In this document: positions 24,468-33,114 of the stretch, piece after piece
Numbering within the stretch: position 1 is the stretch's first letter
Layout: every line of letters begins with the position of its first letter
Assembly (NCBI GenBank): GCA_004376465.1
Contig: SOJU01000099.1
Span: forward strand, 1-39,659
DNA from: Anaerolineales bacterium
Lineage (GTDB): Bacteria; Chloroflexota; Anaerolineae; Anaerolineales; E44-bin32
Direction: 5' to 3'
Length of the DNA: 39,659 nt
The notes under the pieces: generated by a model
The model's input: only the letters and a program-made list of their open reading frames with translations
The model's database searches: none
What the model was told of the DNA's origin: nothing
Position numbers and translations under genes: made by a program

Positions 24468-25179
24468 AGAAAAACAAGATGAAAACCGCCGCCGCTGGGG
24501 AATGGTAATCGACCTCGATCGATGCACCGGCTGCCAGGCGTGTGTCGTCGCCTGCCACGCCGAAAACAACGTTCCTGTGGTCGGAGAGCAGGAAGCTGCT
24601 CGTAGCCATTCCATGCACTGGATCCGTATCGAACGCTATTGGGAAGGTGAATATCCCAACGTTAAAGCGCGTTTCATGCCTGTCCTCTGTCAGCATTGTG
24701 GCGAAGCTCCCTGCGAACCGGTCTGCCCCGTCTTCGCCACATACCACACACCTGAGGGGCTCAACGCTCAGGTCTATAACCGCTGTATTGGGACGCGTTA
24801 CTGCGGCAGCGCCTGCCCCTACAAAGTTCGTGTTTTCAACTGGTTCAGACCGGATTTTCCTGAACCGCTTGAGCAACAGCTTAATCCGGATGTCTCGGTT
24901 CGACAGCGGGGCATTATTGAAAAATGCTCTTTCTGCGTGCAGCGCATCCGCAGAGTGGAGTTAGACGCCGACGCCTCTGGTCGCGAGGTTGAGGATGGCG
25001 AGGTGCAGCCTGCTTGTGTGCAAAGCTGCCCACCTTCAGCGCTGATTTTCGGAGATCTGAACGATCCGGAAAGCGAAGCCAGCCAGCTCGCCCGCAGCCG
25101 TCGAGCCTTTCGACTTCTTGACTTCCTGGGAACCGACCCTGCCGTCATCTATCTCAAGGGAGGCGAGACGAATGTCTGA
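24439..25179 (+). CDS. actB2: Alternative complex III subunit B2, four-cluster iron-sulfur protein
   Basis: 246 residues, no signal peptide; expected to be exported bound to B1. Four cysteine groups are visible: CTGCQACVVAC; CQHCGEAPCEPVCP; CIGTRYCGSACP; and CSFC with CVQSCP. This is the DMSO-reductase/PsrB/ActB2 ferredoxin pattern, including the RYCGSACPYKVRVFNW block. It relays electrons from the quinol site near ActC to ActA. The overlap with actB1 and the ATG at 25172 inside its own end show tight coupling. Confidence 0.92.
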   Translation: MAKAVRVSAKEKQDENRRRWGMVIDLDRCTGCQACVVACHAENNVPVVGEQEAARSHSMHWIRIERYWEGEYPNVKARFMPVLCQHCGEAPCEPVCPVFATYHTPEGLNAQVYNRCIGTRYCGSACPYKVRVFNWFRPDFPEPLEQQLNPDVSVRQRGIIEKCSFCVQRIRRVELDADASGREVEDGEVQPACVQSCPPSALIFGDLNDPESEASQLARSRRAFRLLDFLGTDPAVIYLKGGETNV

Positions 25180-26611
25180 TCGCGAACACATGGCAGGGGA
25201 TTCAGACGTGCCCGAGGGGCAGATCGAGTTGAGCGAAGAGTACCGTGAACGTTTGTTGCTCGCTCAACGAACAGACGCAGAGATCAATGCTGCCGTTCTG
25301 CGGCCAATGATGGAAACGGGCCCCAAGTTCTGGATAACGGTCGCGATCTTATCGGCCATTATTCTCTGGGGTCTTTACGCTTGGGGATACATGATTTACT
25401 GGGGGATGGGCACGGCGGGCATCAACAACCCTGTGTACTGGGGTCTCTTCATCGCCACCTTCGTTTTTTGGGTGGGCATCAGTCATGCGGGGACGATGAT
25501 CTCAGCAGTGCTGCGCATCTTTAAAGCCGACTGGCGTCGACCGATAACGCGCGGAGCGGAGGCGATGACCGCCTTTGCCCTGTTGATGGCTGGTCTCTAT
25601 CCATTCATCCACCTGGGGCGCGTCTGGAAGTTCTACTGGATGCTCCCTTACCCCAATAACCGCTTTATGTGGCCAAACTTTCAGTCACCGCTCATGTGGG
25701 ATATGGTGGCAATCTTCACCTACCTGATCGGCTCTTCTCTTTACCTATACCTGGCGCTCATCCCTGATATGGCTATGGCACGTGACCACAGTGTGGGCTG
25801 GCGATACAAGCTATATCGCACCTTAGCACTTGGCTGGCGCGGCACTGAAGGCGAGTGGCACAAGCTCCATCGCGCCTTGAATATATTTTCGGTCATCATC
25901 ATCCCGGTCTTTCTGTCCGTGCACTCCATCGTTGCCTGGGACTTCGCAATCACTCTCCAGCCGCGCTGGCACAGCACCATCTTCGCTCCCTATTTCATCA
26001 TGGGCGCGGTCTACTCTGGGCTCGCAGCCCTGGCGACCATCCTGGTCATCGTCCGCAAGTCGATGCGCCTGGAGGAATTCCTGCGCCGCGAGCATTTCGA
26101 TGCGCTGGGCAAATTGGTAATGGTCGCCGGTCTGGGATGGATCTACTTCTGGTTTGCGGGTTTCATCGTCGAATGGTACGGCAACGACCCTGTCACCCGC
26201 GAGTTGATACACGATGAGGTAGCCGGCAAACTAGCGCCCTTATTTTGGTTGCAGATGACGGCGAACATTCTGCCTGTGATTTTCCTGGCCTTCCGCAAGA
26301 TCCGCACCAATCCTAAGTGGCTTCTCGGATTCACATTGCTGATCAATGTGGGCATGTATACAGAGCGTGTATTGATCGTAGTGGGCAATATGCAACGCAA
26401 TTATTTGCCCTTCGATTGGGGCACATACAAACCCACATGGGTCGAGATCAGCATAGTGGCTATGACCTTCGCCGGTTTCATCTTGCTCTACATACTCTTT
26501 TCGCGCATCGTACCCTACGTGCCCGTATGGGAAATCAAAGAAGGACGTTTGCGCTACAGCCTGCGTCGCATCGGCCGTCTTTGGGTGCCCACCGCCGCGG
26601 AAATCGATTAG
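25172..26611 (+). CDS. actC: Alternative complex III subunit C, NrfD-like quinol-oxidising membrane protein
   Basis: 479 residues from ATG 25172, overlapping actB2 by 8 bp. Ten membrane segments, with the NrfD/ActC features WVGISHAGTMISAVLRIFKA, GLYPFIHLGRVWKFYWMLPY, a RALNIFSVIIIPVFLSVHSI stretch and GWIYFWFAGFIVEWYG. ActC holds the quinol site at the periplasmic side and interacts with B2. Length and order fit. I see no second NrfD-like ActF in the window. Confidence 0.93.
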   Translation: MSDREHMAGDSDVPEGQIELSEEYRERLLLAQRTDAEINAAVLRPMMETGPKFWITVAILSAIILWGLYAWGYMIYWGMGTAGINNPVYWGLFIATFVFWVGISHAGTMISAVLRIFKADWRRPITRGAEAMTAFALLMAGLYPFIHLGRVWKFYWMLPYPNNRFMWPNFQSPLMWDMVAIFTYLIGSSLYLYLALIPDMAMARDHSVGWRYKLYRTLALGWRGTEGEWHKLHRALNIFSVIIIPVFLSVHSIVAWDFAITLQPRWHSTIFAPYFIMGAVYSGLAALATILVIVRKSMRLEEFLRREHFDALGKLVMVAGLGWIYFWFAGFIVEWYGNDPVTRELIHDEVAGKLAPLFWLQMTANILPVIFLAFRKIRTNPKWLLGFTLLINVGMYTERVLIVVGNMQRNYLPFDWGTYKPTWVEISIVAMTFAGFILLYILFSRIVPYVPVWEIKEGRLRYSLRRIGRLWVPTAAEID

Positions 26612-26620
26612 GAGGCTCCG

Positions 26621-27145
26621 ATGGAAGATACCAAGCATCTGATGGGGCTTTTCCGCGATGGTACCGAAACTGCGCAAGTTATCGACAGCTTGTATGAGCT
26701 AGGAATGGAAGATCGCCAGGTCACTGTAATGACCGGTGTTCCTTACCCAGAGCGATCTTTGGGACGGCACGTGGAATGGCTCCGACTTCCAAATATCGTG
26801 CTTGCTGGCGCTCTGGTCGGCTTTTTTCTGGGACTCTTCCTGGCGGTAATTACGCCCCATCTTTACCGTCTGGACATAGGCGGCCATCCCACAGTTGGCT
26901 TTCCTCCTGCTGCTGTGATCACCTTCGTTTTCACCATGATGGCCACTATCGTTTCGACCTTTCTGGGCGTGCTCTGGGAAATGAACTTCCCGGAGTTTGG
27001 CCCCAAGCACTACGATAAACGGGTGACCGATGGCTATTTAGCCGTCCTAGTTGAGCATGACCCCTCAGAGGAGGGCCAAGTGCGAAAGATTTTCGAGCAG
27101 CATGGCTGTGACTCCATCCAAAGATCAGAGAGGCAACCGCTGTGA
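26621..27145 (+). CDS. actD: Alternative complex III subunit D (DUF3341)
   Basis: 174 residues. Cytoplasmic N-terminal alpha/beta domain (LMGLFRDGTETAQVIDSLYE), two membrane helices forming a hairpin (IVLAGALVGFFLGLFLAVIT and VITFVFTMMATIVSTFLGVL) and the conserved loop WEMNFPEFGPKHYDKRVTDG, then a C-terminal segment. This is the DUF3341 layout of ActD, a structural subunit packed against ActC. It starts 9 bp after actC and overlaps the alternative GTG start of actE. Confidence 0.92.
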   Translation: MEDTKHLMGLFRDGTETAQVIDSLYELGMEDRQVTVMTGVPYPERSLGRHVEWLRLPNIVLAGALVGFFLGLFLAVITPHLYRLDIGGHPTVGFPPAAVITFVFTMMATIVSTFLGVLWEMNFPEFGPKHYDKRVTDGYLAVLVEHDPSEEGQVRKIFEQHGCDSIQRSERQPL

Positions 27146-27147
27146 AC

Positions 27148-27660
27148 ATGCGTACCCGACGCGGTCTGATCATCATCGCACTTCTGCTCTCACCATTCAT
27201 TATCGGTTTACTCCTGACCTATCAATGGGTTCGCATCCCCTTCGATACCGACATGGCGGAGAACATGGCGGTGGATTACCAAGAAGGACCTCGACTTAGC
27301 CCACCGCAAGGTGCAATCCCCATCCAGGGTGAAGCCGTCCTTGGGGATGAGTTCCCAATAAACCCAATCACCCCCGACGACACCTCGCTGCAACGTGGTC
27401 AGATTCTCTACGATGTCCACTGCGCGCTCTGTCATGGCTTGCAGGGTCTCGGCGACGGACCGCTTGCGGAGCACTTCCAGCGCATCCCCGTCGACCTGGC
27501 GGGCTCGGCAGCCGTAAACGAATTCGACGGTTCCCTCTATCTGGTTATCCTGCAGGGGTTTGGTCAGATGCCATCCCTTTCGGAGAACCTCACCATACGC
27601 GAACGCTGGGACGTGGTCAACTATGTTCGCACCCTCACCGAACCGACGGGTATCAAATAG
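27148..27660 (+). CDS. actE: Alternative complex III subunit E, mono-haem cytochrome c
   Basis: 170 residues from ATG 27148; a GTG at 27142 overlapping actD is the alternative. N-terminal membrane helix or lipid-free anchor (LIIIALLLSPFIIGLLLTY), the ActE-like DMAENMAVDYQEGPRLSPP segment, then one cytochrome c domain with CALCHG at 92 and the axial Met likely in FGQMPSLSEN. In ACIII, ActE is the outlet cytochrome. The next cytochrome gene follows 12 bp downstream. Confidence 0.9.
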   Translation: MRTRRGLIIIALLLSPFIIGLLLTYQWVRIPFDTDMAENMAVDYQEGPRLSPPQGAIPIQGEAVLGDEFPINPITPDDTSLQRGQILYDVHCALCHGLQGLGDGPLAEHFQRIPVDLAGSAAVNEFDGSLYLVILQGFGQMPSLSENLTIRERWDVVNYVRTLTEPTGIK

Positions 27661-27672
27661 GAGTCTGCTTCT

Positions 27673-28728
27673 ATGGAGAAACGAAAATCAACCATCGGGA
27701 TCGGTATATGTCTCATGGTTCTGGGTATCGGCGTCGCCGCCTGCGCTCCACCAAAGACTGGCTTGCCACAGGGGCCGACGGCTATTCCGACGCTGGCCCC
27801 AATTACAGAAATCGTCGGACAGCTAGAGTCCACGCCAACACAGTCCTTCGCACATCTCAGCTACCCAGCTCGCCCGCCGTCAGCTCAAAGCGGACAGGGC
27901 ATCTATGACACAAATTGCGCTCAATGCCATGGGGCCGATGGTAATGGCGTCGTCCCTGCAGCGCGTAATTTCCGAGATCTGGATTACATGCGCGGGGAGA
28001 CCCCAGCTAGCTTCTTCACTGCCATCGCCGAAGGCCGTGGAGAGATGCCAGCTTTCGATAACACGCTCACATCAGATGAGATCTGGGATAGCGTCTTCTA
28101 CGTCTGGCGTTTGAGTACCAACGCCGAAACCCTCACCCAAGGGCAACAAATCTTCAATGAAAATTGCGCCTCTTGCCATGGCGGGGACGGCGCTGGCCTC
28201 GTGCTCGGATCTGCCGATTTCACAGATCCGCGCCAGACGGGGAGCCTTGCACCGCGCGATCTTTATCAGACGATCACACAAGGTCTCGGCTCCATGCCTG
28301 CCTGGCAGTCACGTCTTAGCCAGGATGAACGTTGGGATGTAATCGACTATCTGCGCACCTTCACCTATGACCCTGCTCTCGCCGAGGAAGTAGTCACCGT
28401 CGCTCCGCAAACCCCCACTACAACACTCGATGCTTGCGATCCGGAGCAAGAGAACCCACTCACGTGGGAAGATCGCACAGCCATCGAGGCCGGGCAGGTG
28501 ACATACGAGGCTCAATGCGCTCTATGCCATGGACAGGATGGAAGCGGCGGTTTGCCGAACACTCCAGATTTCACATCCGGGGAAGCACAGGACAAGCTGC
28601 ACGAATCCCCTGGCAACTTCTACTGTGCGATCAGCGAGGGCGTAGGCGCGATGCCTTCTTTTAGCAACCAACTCAGCCAGGAATCCCACTGGCAAGTGCT
28701 CACATACCTGGGCTCACTCGCACCATAA
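27673..28728 (+). CDS. Trihaem cytochrome c lipoprotein, ACIII-linked
   Basis: 351 residues. Lipobox GVAAC (Cys24), a short Pro/Thr linker, and three tandem class I cytochrome c domains with CAQCHG (82), CASCHG (165) and CALCHG (282). Axial Met candidates lie in GEMPAFDN, GSMPAWQS and GAMPSFSN. Each domain repeats the pattern of the single domain in actE, so the gene likely arose by domain duplication. Twelve bases after actE, it is probably an electron outlet of the complex toward the tetrahaem protein or other periplasmic carriers. Confidence 0.85.
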   Translation: MEKRKSTIGIGICLMVLGIGVAACAPPKTGLPQGPTAIPTLAPITEIVGQLESTPTQSFAHLSYPARPPSAQSGQGIYDTNCAQCHGADGNGVVPAARNFRDLDYMRGETPASFFTAIAEGRGEMPAFDNTLTSDEIWDSVFYVWRLSTNAETLTQGQQIFNENCASCHGGDGAGLVLGSADFTDPRQTGSLAPRDLYQTITQGLGSMPAWQSRLSQDERWDVIDYLRTFTYDPALAEEVVTVAPQTPTTTLDACDPEQENPLTWEDRTAIEAGQVTYEAQCALCHGQDGSGGLPNTPDFTSGEAQDKLHESPGNFYCAISEGVGAMPSFSNQLSQESHWQVLTYLGSLAP

Positions 28729-28768
28729 GTGAGTCGCAAGCCGGACTATCGATTGAAAGGAGGTTCAA

Positions 28769-28795
28769 ATGTGCAACAGCGATTCGTTTGATTAA
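28769..28795 (+). CDS. Possible 8-codon leader peptide with ideal ribosome site
   Basis: AAAGGAGG is followed, 5-6 bases on, by ATG and eight codons (MCNSDSFD) to a TAA. It lies in the 115-bp gap before the tetrahaem gene, which has its own GGAGGAG site. It could be a regulatory leader peptide, the relic of a decayed gene, or chance; nothing in the peptide suggests attenuation by a particular amino acid. Confidence 0.2.
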   Translation: MCNSDSFD

Positions 28796-28843
28796 ATAAA
28801 AAGGGGATCCGATCTCAGAAAACCCAAATTAACGGAGGAGAAT

Positions 28844-30313
28844 ATGAAAGGCAAGACAATCTTAATAGCACTAACTATGCTCGTTGTGGGGCTTCTTGCT
28901 ACTGCCTGCTCCCAGCAAGCGGATTCAACGCTGGCGCCAGCAACCGAGGCTCCAGTCGAACCGCCGAAGGTTAAAGTAAGTGGATCCGTTACGGACGGCG
29001 GACAGCTTTACGATAAATGGTGGAAAGTCGCAGGCGTTGACGAGCCCGCAGAGGACCATCCGCTCTGGGCTACACAGGACACCAACACCCGCAGCGGTAA
29101 GGATACTTGGCGCTGCAAGGAATGCCACGGCTGGGATTACATGGGCGCAGAAGGCGCCTATGGTTCCGGGTCTCACTTCACCGATTTCGCTGGCGTCTTC
29201 GATGCCAGCGGGATGAGTGATGGGGAGCTGCTTGGCTGGCTGGATGGTTCTACAACCGGCGACCACGATTTCTCGGTGATGGGTGAAGAAGCCCTCGGCA
29301 GCATGGTTACCTTTTTGCAAGATGGTCTGGTTGATCTGCGCGAGTACATCGACTATGACACGAAAACCCCGCTGGAAGCCGATGCCAATCATGGCCAGGA
29401 ACTCTACGACAACACCTGCACCGCATGCCACGGCCTTGACGGCCGCTCGATCAACTTCGGCGGCGATGATGACCCCGAGTACGTCGGGACTATCGCTATC
29501 GGCAATCCCTGGGAGTTCGCCCATAAAGTGCGCGCCGGCCAACCCGGCACCGATATGCCAGCCTCGATCGACAGCGGCTGGAGCATGCAGGACGTCATGG
29601 ATGTACTTGCCTTCTCCCAGAGTCTACCCGTCGAAGCCCCCGGGGCCGTATCCGTTGTTTCGCGCGGTGGTCGGCTGTACGACAAATGGTGGAAAGTGAC
29701 AGGCGTAGACGAGCCCACAGAAGACAACCCCGTCTGGGCTCGCCAAACTACCAACACCCGCAGCGGTAAGGATACTTGGCGCTGCAAGGAATGCCACGGC
29801 TGGGATTACATGGGCGCGCTAGGTCCCTACGGATCTGGCTCACATTTCACCGGTTTCCCGGGTGTGTTCTTCGCCCAGGACAAATCCCTAGAAGACATCG
29901 TTGCTCAGATCAGCGGGAACGTTGATCCCGACCACAACTTCTCCGCCATGGGTGAAGCAGCTATGACAGATATGGCTACCTTTATCAGAGAGGGCCAAAT
30001 CGACATGCGAGATGTCGTCGACTATGGCTCCGGTATCCCTGTCGGCGGCGACGGCGCGAACGGTGAAGAGCTCTTCACCAGCACCTGTGTCGCTTGCCAC
30101 GGGGAGGACGGCACCATGATCAACTTCGGGAGTGATGACGATCCCGAGTTTGTCGGCACTATCGCAATCGATAACCCATGGGAGTTCGTCCATAAGGTAC
30201 GGGCCGGTCAACCCGGCAGTCGCATGCCTTCGGCGATCGATCTGGGTTGGGATTTGCAGTATTTGATCGACCTGCTCACATTCGCCCAGGATCTGCCTGT
30301 TGAAGCACCATAA
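28844..30313 (+). CDS. Tetrahaem cytochrome c lipoprotein built from a duplicated dihaem unit
   Basis: 489 residues. Lipobox LATAC, a Pro/Ala/Glu-rich linker, then two copies of a 223-residue unit. Each unit starts with an YDKWWKV block, has a first haem motif CKECHGWDYMG (91 and 314) and a second haem motif CTACH or CVACH (192 and 415) exactly 101 residues later. Met candidates are in FSVMGE/FSAMGE and DMPASI/RMPSAI. The DNA encoding the first motif is identical over 68 bases in both copies. I do not recognise a named family. It follows the ACIII-linked trihaem gene, and a strong terminator ends the unit at 30367, so it could be an outward electron carrier. Confidence 0.85.
   Translation: MKGKTILIALTMLVVGLLATACSQQADSTLAPATEAPVEPPKVKVSGSVTDGGQLYDKWWKVAGVDEPAEDHPLWATQDTNTRSGKDTWRCKECHGWDYMGAEGAYGSGSHFTDFAGVFDASGMSDGELLGWLDGSTTGDHDFSVMGEEALGSMVTFLQDGLVDLREYIDYDTKTPLEADANHGQELYDNTCTACHGLDGRSINFGGDDDPEYVGTIAIGNPWEFAHKVRAGQPGTDMPASIDSGWSMQDVMDVLAFSQSLPVEAPGAVSVVSRGGRLYDKWWKVTGVDEPTEDNPVWARQTTNTRSGKDTWRCKECHGWDYMGALGPYGSGSHFTGFPGVFFAQDKSLEDIVAQISGNVDPDHNFSAMGEAAMTDMATFIREGQIDMRDVVDYGSGIPVGGDGANGEELFTSTCVACHGEDGTMINFGSDDDPEFVGTIAIDNPWEFVHKVRAGQPGSRMPSAIDLGWDLQYLIDLLTFAQDLPVEAP
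29081..29148 (+). repeat. 68-bp exact direct repeat, copy 1
   Basis: Identical to 29750-29817, 669 bp (223 codons) downstream, inside the tetrahaem gene. It encodes T-N-T-R-S-G-K-D-T-W-R-C-K-E-C-H-G-W-D-Y-M-G-A around the first haem of each unit, while flanking sequence has diverged. Confidence 0.95.
29750..29817 (+). repeat. 68-bp exact direct repeat, copy 2
   Basis: Second copy of the block at 29081-29148. Identity at synonymous positions, against diverged flanks, suggests gene conversion or a recent partial duplication. Confidence 0.95.
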
Positions 30314-30338
30314 AAATAGGTTTTGATCTCTGTTGTTT

Positions 30339-30367
30339 AGGCGGGCCAGGTTCACCTTGGCCCGCCT
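30339..30367 (+). terminator. Terminator hairpin after the tetrahaem gene
   Basis: AGGCGGGCCA (30339-30348) pairs with TGGCCCGCCT (30358-30367), and GGT/ACC extends the stem near the loop. Very GC-rich; followed by GCGCTTAAATTTG, a weak T tract. It ends the operon that starts at 21352. Confidence 0.75.
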
Positions 30368-30811
30368 GCGCTTAAATTTGTTTCCAACCCACCATTCCCC
30401 AAAATATGGATTTCATACTACTCATCAGATCGACACGCAACCCCTAGGCGCGCACAGTACCTACATGGCCATCCAAGAATCAGGTAAATTGTATATAATT
30501 AGGATGTAACGGGAGTTATTTGGGTCACTTTACAACGTGACATTCTTCCCGCTCCCCGCATGACATGTCGCTCTATCCGCCCAAGCCTTGTGTTTTTCTG
30601 CACAAAGTTAATGTAGAATGGGTGGCGCTACCCATTCGAGTGGGTTGTTTGTCCTATGTCTTTTGGGAAATAGCGGGGTGCATCGGATGAGATGAGAGTG
30701 GGGGATAGGTTATCACACAATCCTTAACGAACTCGCGATGGAAGTAGGAGATGTTAGAATGTTAGCACTTTTTCGGGTATGGATCTATCAACAAATCGTG
30801 GAGGCGCTTGT
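30368..30811 (+). promoter_or_regulatory. 444-bp upstream region of the second cytochrome operon with alternative hairpins
   Basis: No gene seen. TATAAT occurs at 30494-30499 without a clear -35. GTCAC/GTGAC arms form an inverted repeat at 30524-30541. GAATGGGT (30616-30623) can pair with ACCCATTC (30630-30637), while ACCCA (30630-30634) can instead pair with TGGGT (30641-30645), so two hairpins exclude each other, followed by TGTTTGT. GTGGAGG at 30798-30804 is the ribosome site of the next gene. Confidence 0.4.
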
Positions 30812-31933
30812 ATGAGAAGTCGCCTGATTATTCGAGTCGCATTTATCCTCACGTTCAGTCTGATCTCCTTTTCACCTCTCGGGGTGAGCGAAGCAGTCGC
30901 TGACGGCGGGGATGCCCTCCCTCACCAGCAAGGCCTCGATAATGACACCTGTCTGACCTGCCATGACGTTCCCGGCATGCAAATGGAGCTCCCCTCAGGG
31001 CAGGTCCTTTATCTGACCGTCGATAGCGTATCTTACATTACTTCATCTCACGGCCATGAGGGCATTGCTTGTGTCGATTGCCACATAGGCTTCGATGGTT
31101 TTCCTCATGAGTCCATCTCGGCTCGCTCGATACGGGAATTCACCCTCGATCAATATACCCTCTGTGCTGAATGTCATGAGGATAAGTACGACGCTACACT
31201 CGATAGCGTTCACCAAAAGTCACTCGCGGGTGGAAACCTCGAGGCTGCCGTGTGCACCGACTGTCACGATCCTCATAGGACGCAGCCTCCTGATGTCCCA
31301 CGGAGCCGGATCCCCCAGACATGCGAGCGCTGTCACTCCCAGATTTATGACGTATATAAGGAAAGTGTTCACGGGGCCGCTCTCATCGGTGAGGGCAATC
31401 CAGATGTCCCTAGCTGCACCGATTGCCACGGCGTGCACGACGTCGAAGGTCCTACATCGAGCTCTTTCCACCTCTTCTCGCCCCAAATCTGCGCCGACTG
31501 CCACGCAGACGAAGAACGGATGGAGCGCTACGGGGTAAGCGCCGACGTATTCGAAACCTACGTCGCAGATTTCCACGGCACAACCGTGATCCTGTTTGAG
31601 GAGACCGCACCAGATCAGGAAACTAATAAGCCGGTTTGCATCGATTGCCACGGAGTCCATGACATGCTCAAAGTAGATGACCCGGAGAGTCGGGTCATTA
31701 AAAACAATCTGTTGACGACATGCCAAAAATGTCATCCCGACGCCGACGAGAATTTCCCCAGTTCGTGGTTGAGCCACTATAAACCTAGCCCGGAGAACAA
31801 CCCTGCCGTCTTCTATGTGGATCTCTTCTATAAGATTCTTATCCCGGGGGTGATCGGCGGTATGGTTCTATTCGTCGCTAGCGATGGCATTCGCCGGCTC
31901 ATTGAACGACGCGAGGGGGTGAGCGATGAGTGA
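30812..31933 (+). CDS. Nonahaem c-type cytochrome with C-terminal membrane anchor
   Basis: 373 residues from ATG 30812, chosen for the GTGGAGG site 7 bp upstream. A cleavable signal (LISFSPLGVSEAVADG) precedes nine CXXCH motifs: CLTCH, CVDCH, CAECH, CTDCH, CERCH, CTDCH, CADCH, CIDCH and CQKCH. Two short repeats (SCTDCHGVHDVEG and VCIDCHGVHDMLK) and several S-V-H or F-H segments supply distal His ligands. The C-terminus is one membrane helix (IPGVIGGMVLFVASDGI) and a basic tail. The fold resembles NapC-linked and DmsE/octahaem-type electron-transfer cytochromes. It overlaps the following cytochrome b gene by 8 bp, so the two probably form a quinol-to-periplasm module. Confidence 0.88.
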   Translation: MRSRLIIRVAFILTFSLISFSPLGVSEAVADGGDALPHQQGLDNDTCLTCHDVPGMQMELPSGQVLYLTVDSVSYITSSHGHEGIACVDCHIGFDGFPHESISARSIREFTLDQYTLCAECHEDKYDATLDSVHQKSLAGGNLEAAVCTDCHDPHRTQPPDVPRSRIPQTCERCHSQIYDVYKESVHGAALIGEGNPDVPSCTDCHGVHDVEGPTSSSFHLFSPQICADCHADEERMERYGVSADVFETYVADFHGTTVILFEETAPDQETNKPVCIDCHGVHDMLKVDDPESRVIKNNLLTTCQKCHPDADENFPSSWLSHYKPSPENNPAVFYVDLFYKILIPGVIGGMVLFVASDGIRRLIERREGVSDE

Positions 31934-33080
31934 AAAACGCTCTAAATACCTTCGTTTCGCAATCCCTGAACGTACCGAGCACTGGCTTTTCGTCATCACC
32001 TTCGCCACACTTGCTGTGACCGGTCTGGTACAGAGGTTCGCCTCTCTCGAGATAGCACAGGGAATTATTATGCTGCTTGGCGGGATCGAGACGGTGCGCG
32101 TCATCCATCGCCTGGCTGCGACAATGATGATGTTCGAGACCATTTATCACATCGGTGTTGTCGGCTACAAGGTATATGTGCGTCGTTCACCAATGAACAT
32201 GCTACCGGGATTGAACGACATTCGAGTCGCCTGGAAAGCGTTACTTCACAATCTCGGATTCGTAAAAGAGAAGGTCCAGCAGGGTCGCTACACCTTCGAA
32301 GAAAAAGCCGAATACTGGGCTGTTGTCTGGGGTACAGTTATCATGGCGATCACCGGTTTCGCGATGTGGAATCCCATCGCCACCACCCGCTTCCTGCCCG
32401 GTCAAATCATCCCGGCGGCGAAAGCCGCGCACGGTGCCGAGGCGGTTCTCGCCGTTTTGGCGATCATCGTCTGGCATTTTTACCACGTTCACCTGCGAAG
32501 ATTTAACACAAGCATGATCAGCGGGCACCTCGACGAGCAGGAAATGTTGGAGGAACACCCACTGGAGTTGGCCGATATAAAAGCGGGTACTAAAAAACGC
32601 GTCGCACCGGATATCCTACGCAAGCGCCGGTGGATTTACTTCCCTCTTTATGCGGTTATTGCCGCTATTCTGCTTGCGGGGGTCTATGCCTTCGTAACCA
32701 TCGAGGAGACATCCATCACGACATTGCCGCTCGCGGAACGAGTTTCCATCTATGTACCCCTAACCCCGACTCCCTTGCCGACTGCGCTGCCGACAAAGTC
32801 CCCACAAGAAATCGGGGCTACGTGGGATGCGGGTATCGGCGCACTCTTCCAAGAGAAATGCGGTCTATGCCATTCGGATCCCTCCGGCTTGGGTAATCTT
32901 GACCTAAGCGACTATCAGCCGGCTCTCACGGGAGGCGTGAGCGGTCTGTTGTTAATTCCCGGCGACTCCGCAAACAGCTTACTAATCATCCGCCAGACCA
33001 CCGGTGACCACCCCGGACAGTTTAGCGTTGAAGAACTCGCTCGCGTCCGAGACTGGATCGATGTTGGCGCGCCGCAATAG
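31926..33080 (+). CDS. Cytochrome b (DUF4405/FdnI-like) fused to a mono-haem c domain
   Basis: 384 residues. The N-terminal 230 residues hold four to five helices with His ligands for b-type hemes (PERTEHWLFVITFATLAVTG, VIHRLAATMMMFETIYHIGV, KAAHGAEAVLAVLAIIVWHF, YHVHLRRFN), as in formate-dehydrogenase gamma or thiosulfate-reductase cytochrome b subunits. After another helix (YAVIAAILLAGVYAFVTI) and a Pro/Thr linker lies a haem c domain with CGLCH (312) and the LIPGDSANSLLIIRQTTGDH pattern of planctomycete-type (PSCyt1-like) domains. It would take electrons from quinol and pass them to the nonahaem protein. The fusion of these two domains is uncommon. Confidence 0.85.
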   Translation: MSEKRSKYLRFAIPERTEHWLFVITFATLAVTGLVQRFASLEIAQGIIMLLGGIETVRVIHRLAATMMMFETIYHIGVVGYKVYVRRSPMNMLPGLNDIRVAWKALLHNLGFVKEKVQQGRYTFEEKAEYWAVVWGTVIMAITGFAMWNPIATTRFLPGQIIPAAKAAHGAEAVLAVLAIIVWHFYHVHLRRFNTSMISGHLDEQEMLEEHPLELADIKAGTKKRVAPDILRKRRWIYFPLYAVIAAILLAGVYAFVTIEETSITTLPLAERVSIYVPLTPTPLPTALPTKSPQEIGATWDAGIGALFQEKCGLCHSDPSGLGNLDLSDYQPALTGGVSGLLLIPGDSANSLLIIRQTTGDHPGQFSVEELARVRDWIDVGAPQ

Positions 33081-33114
33081 TGCCCAGGGCTGAGCGCCGA
33101 AGGAGACAAACATC

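Noticed and set aside
22254-26611. Polysulfide/thiosulfate or DMSO reductase reading of the B1-B2-C genes
   Set aside because: Presence of pentahaem ActA, DUF3341 ActD and mono-haem ActE in order makes alternative complex III the better assignment.
30494-30499. TATAAT as the -10 of the nonahaem operon
   Set aside because: No acceptable -35 at 16-18 bp, and it is more than 300 bp from the gene.
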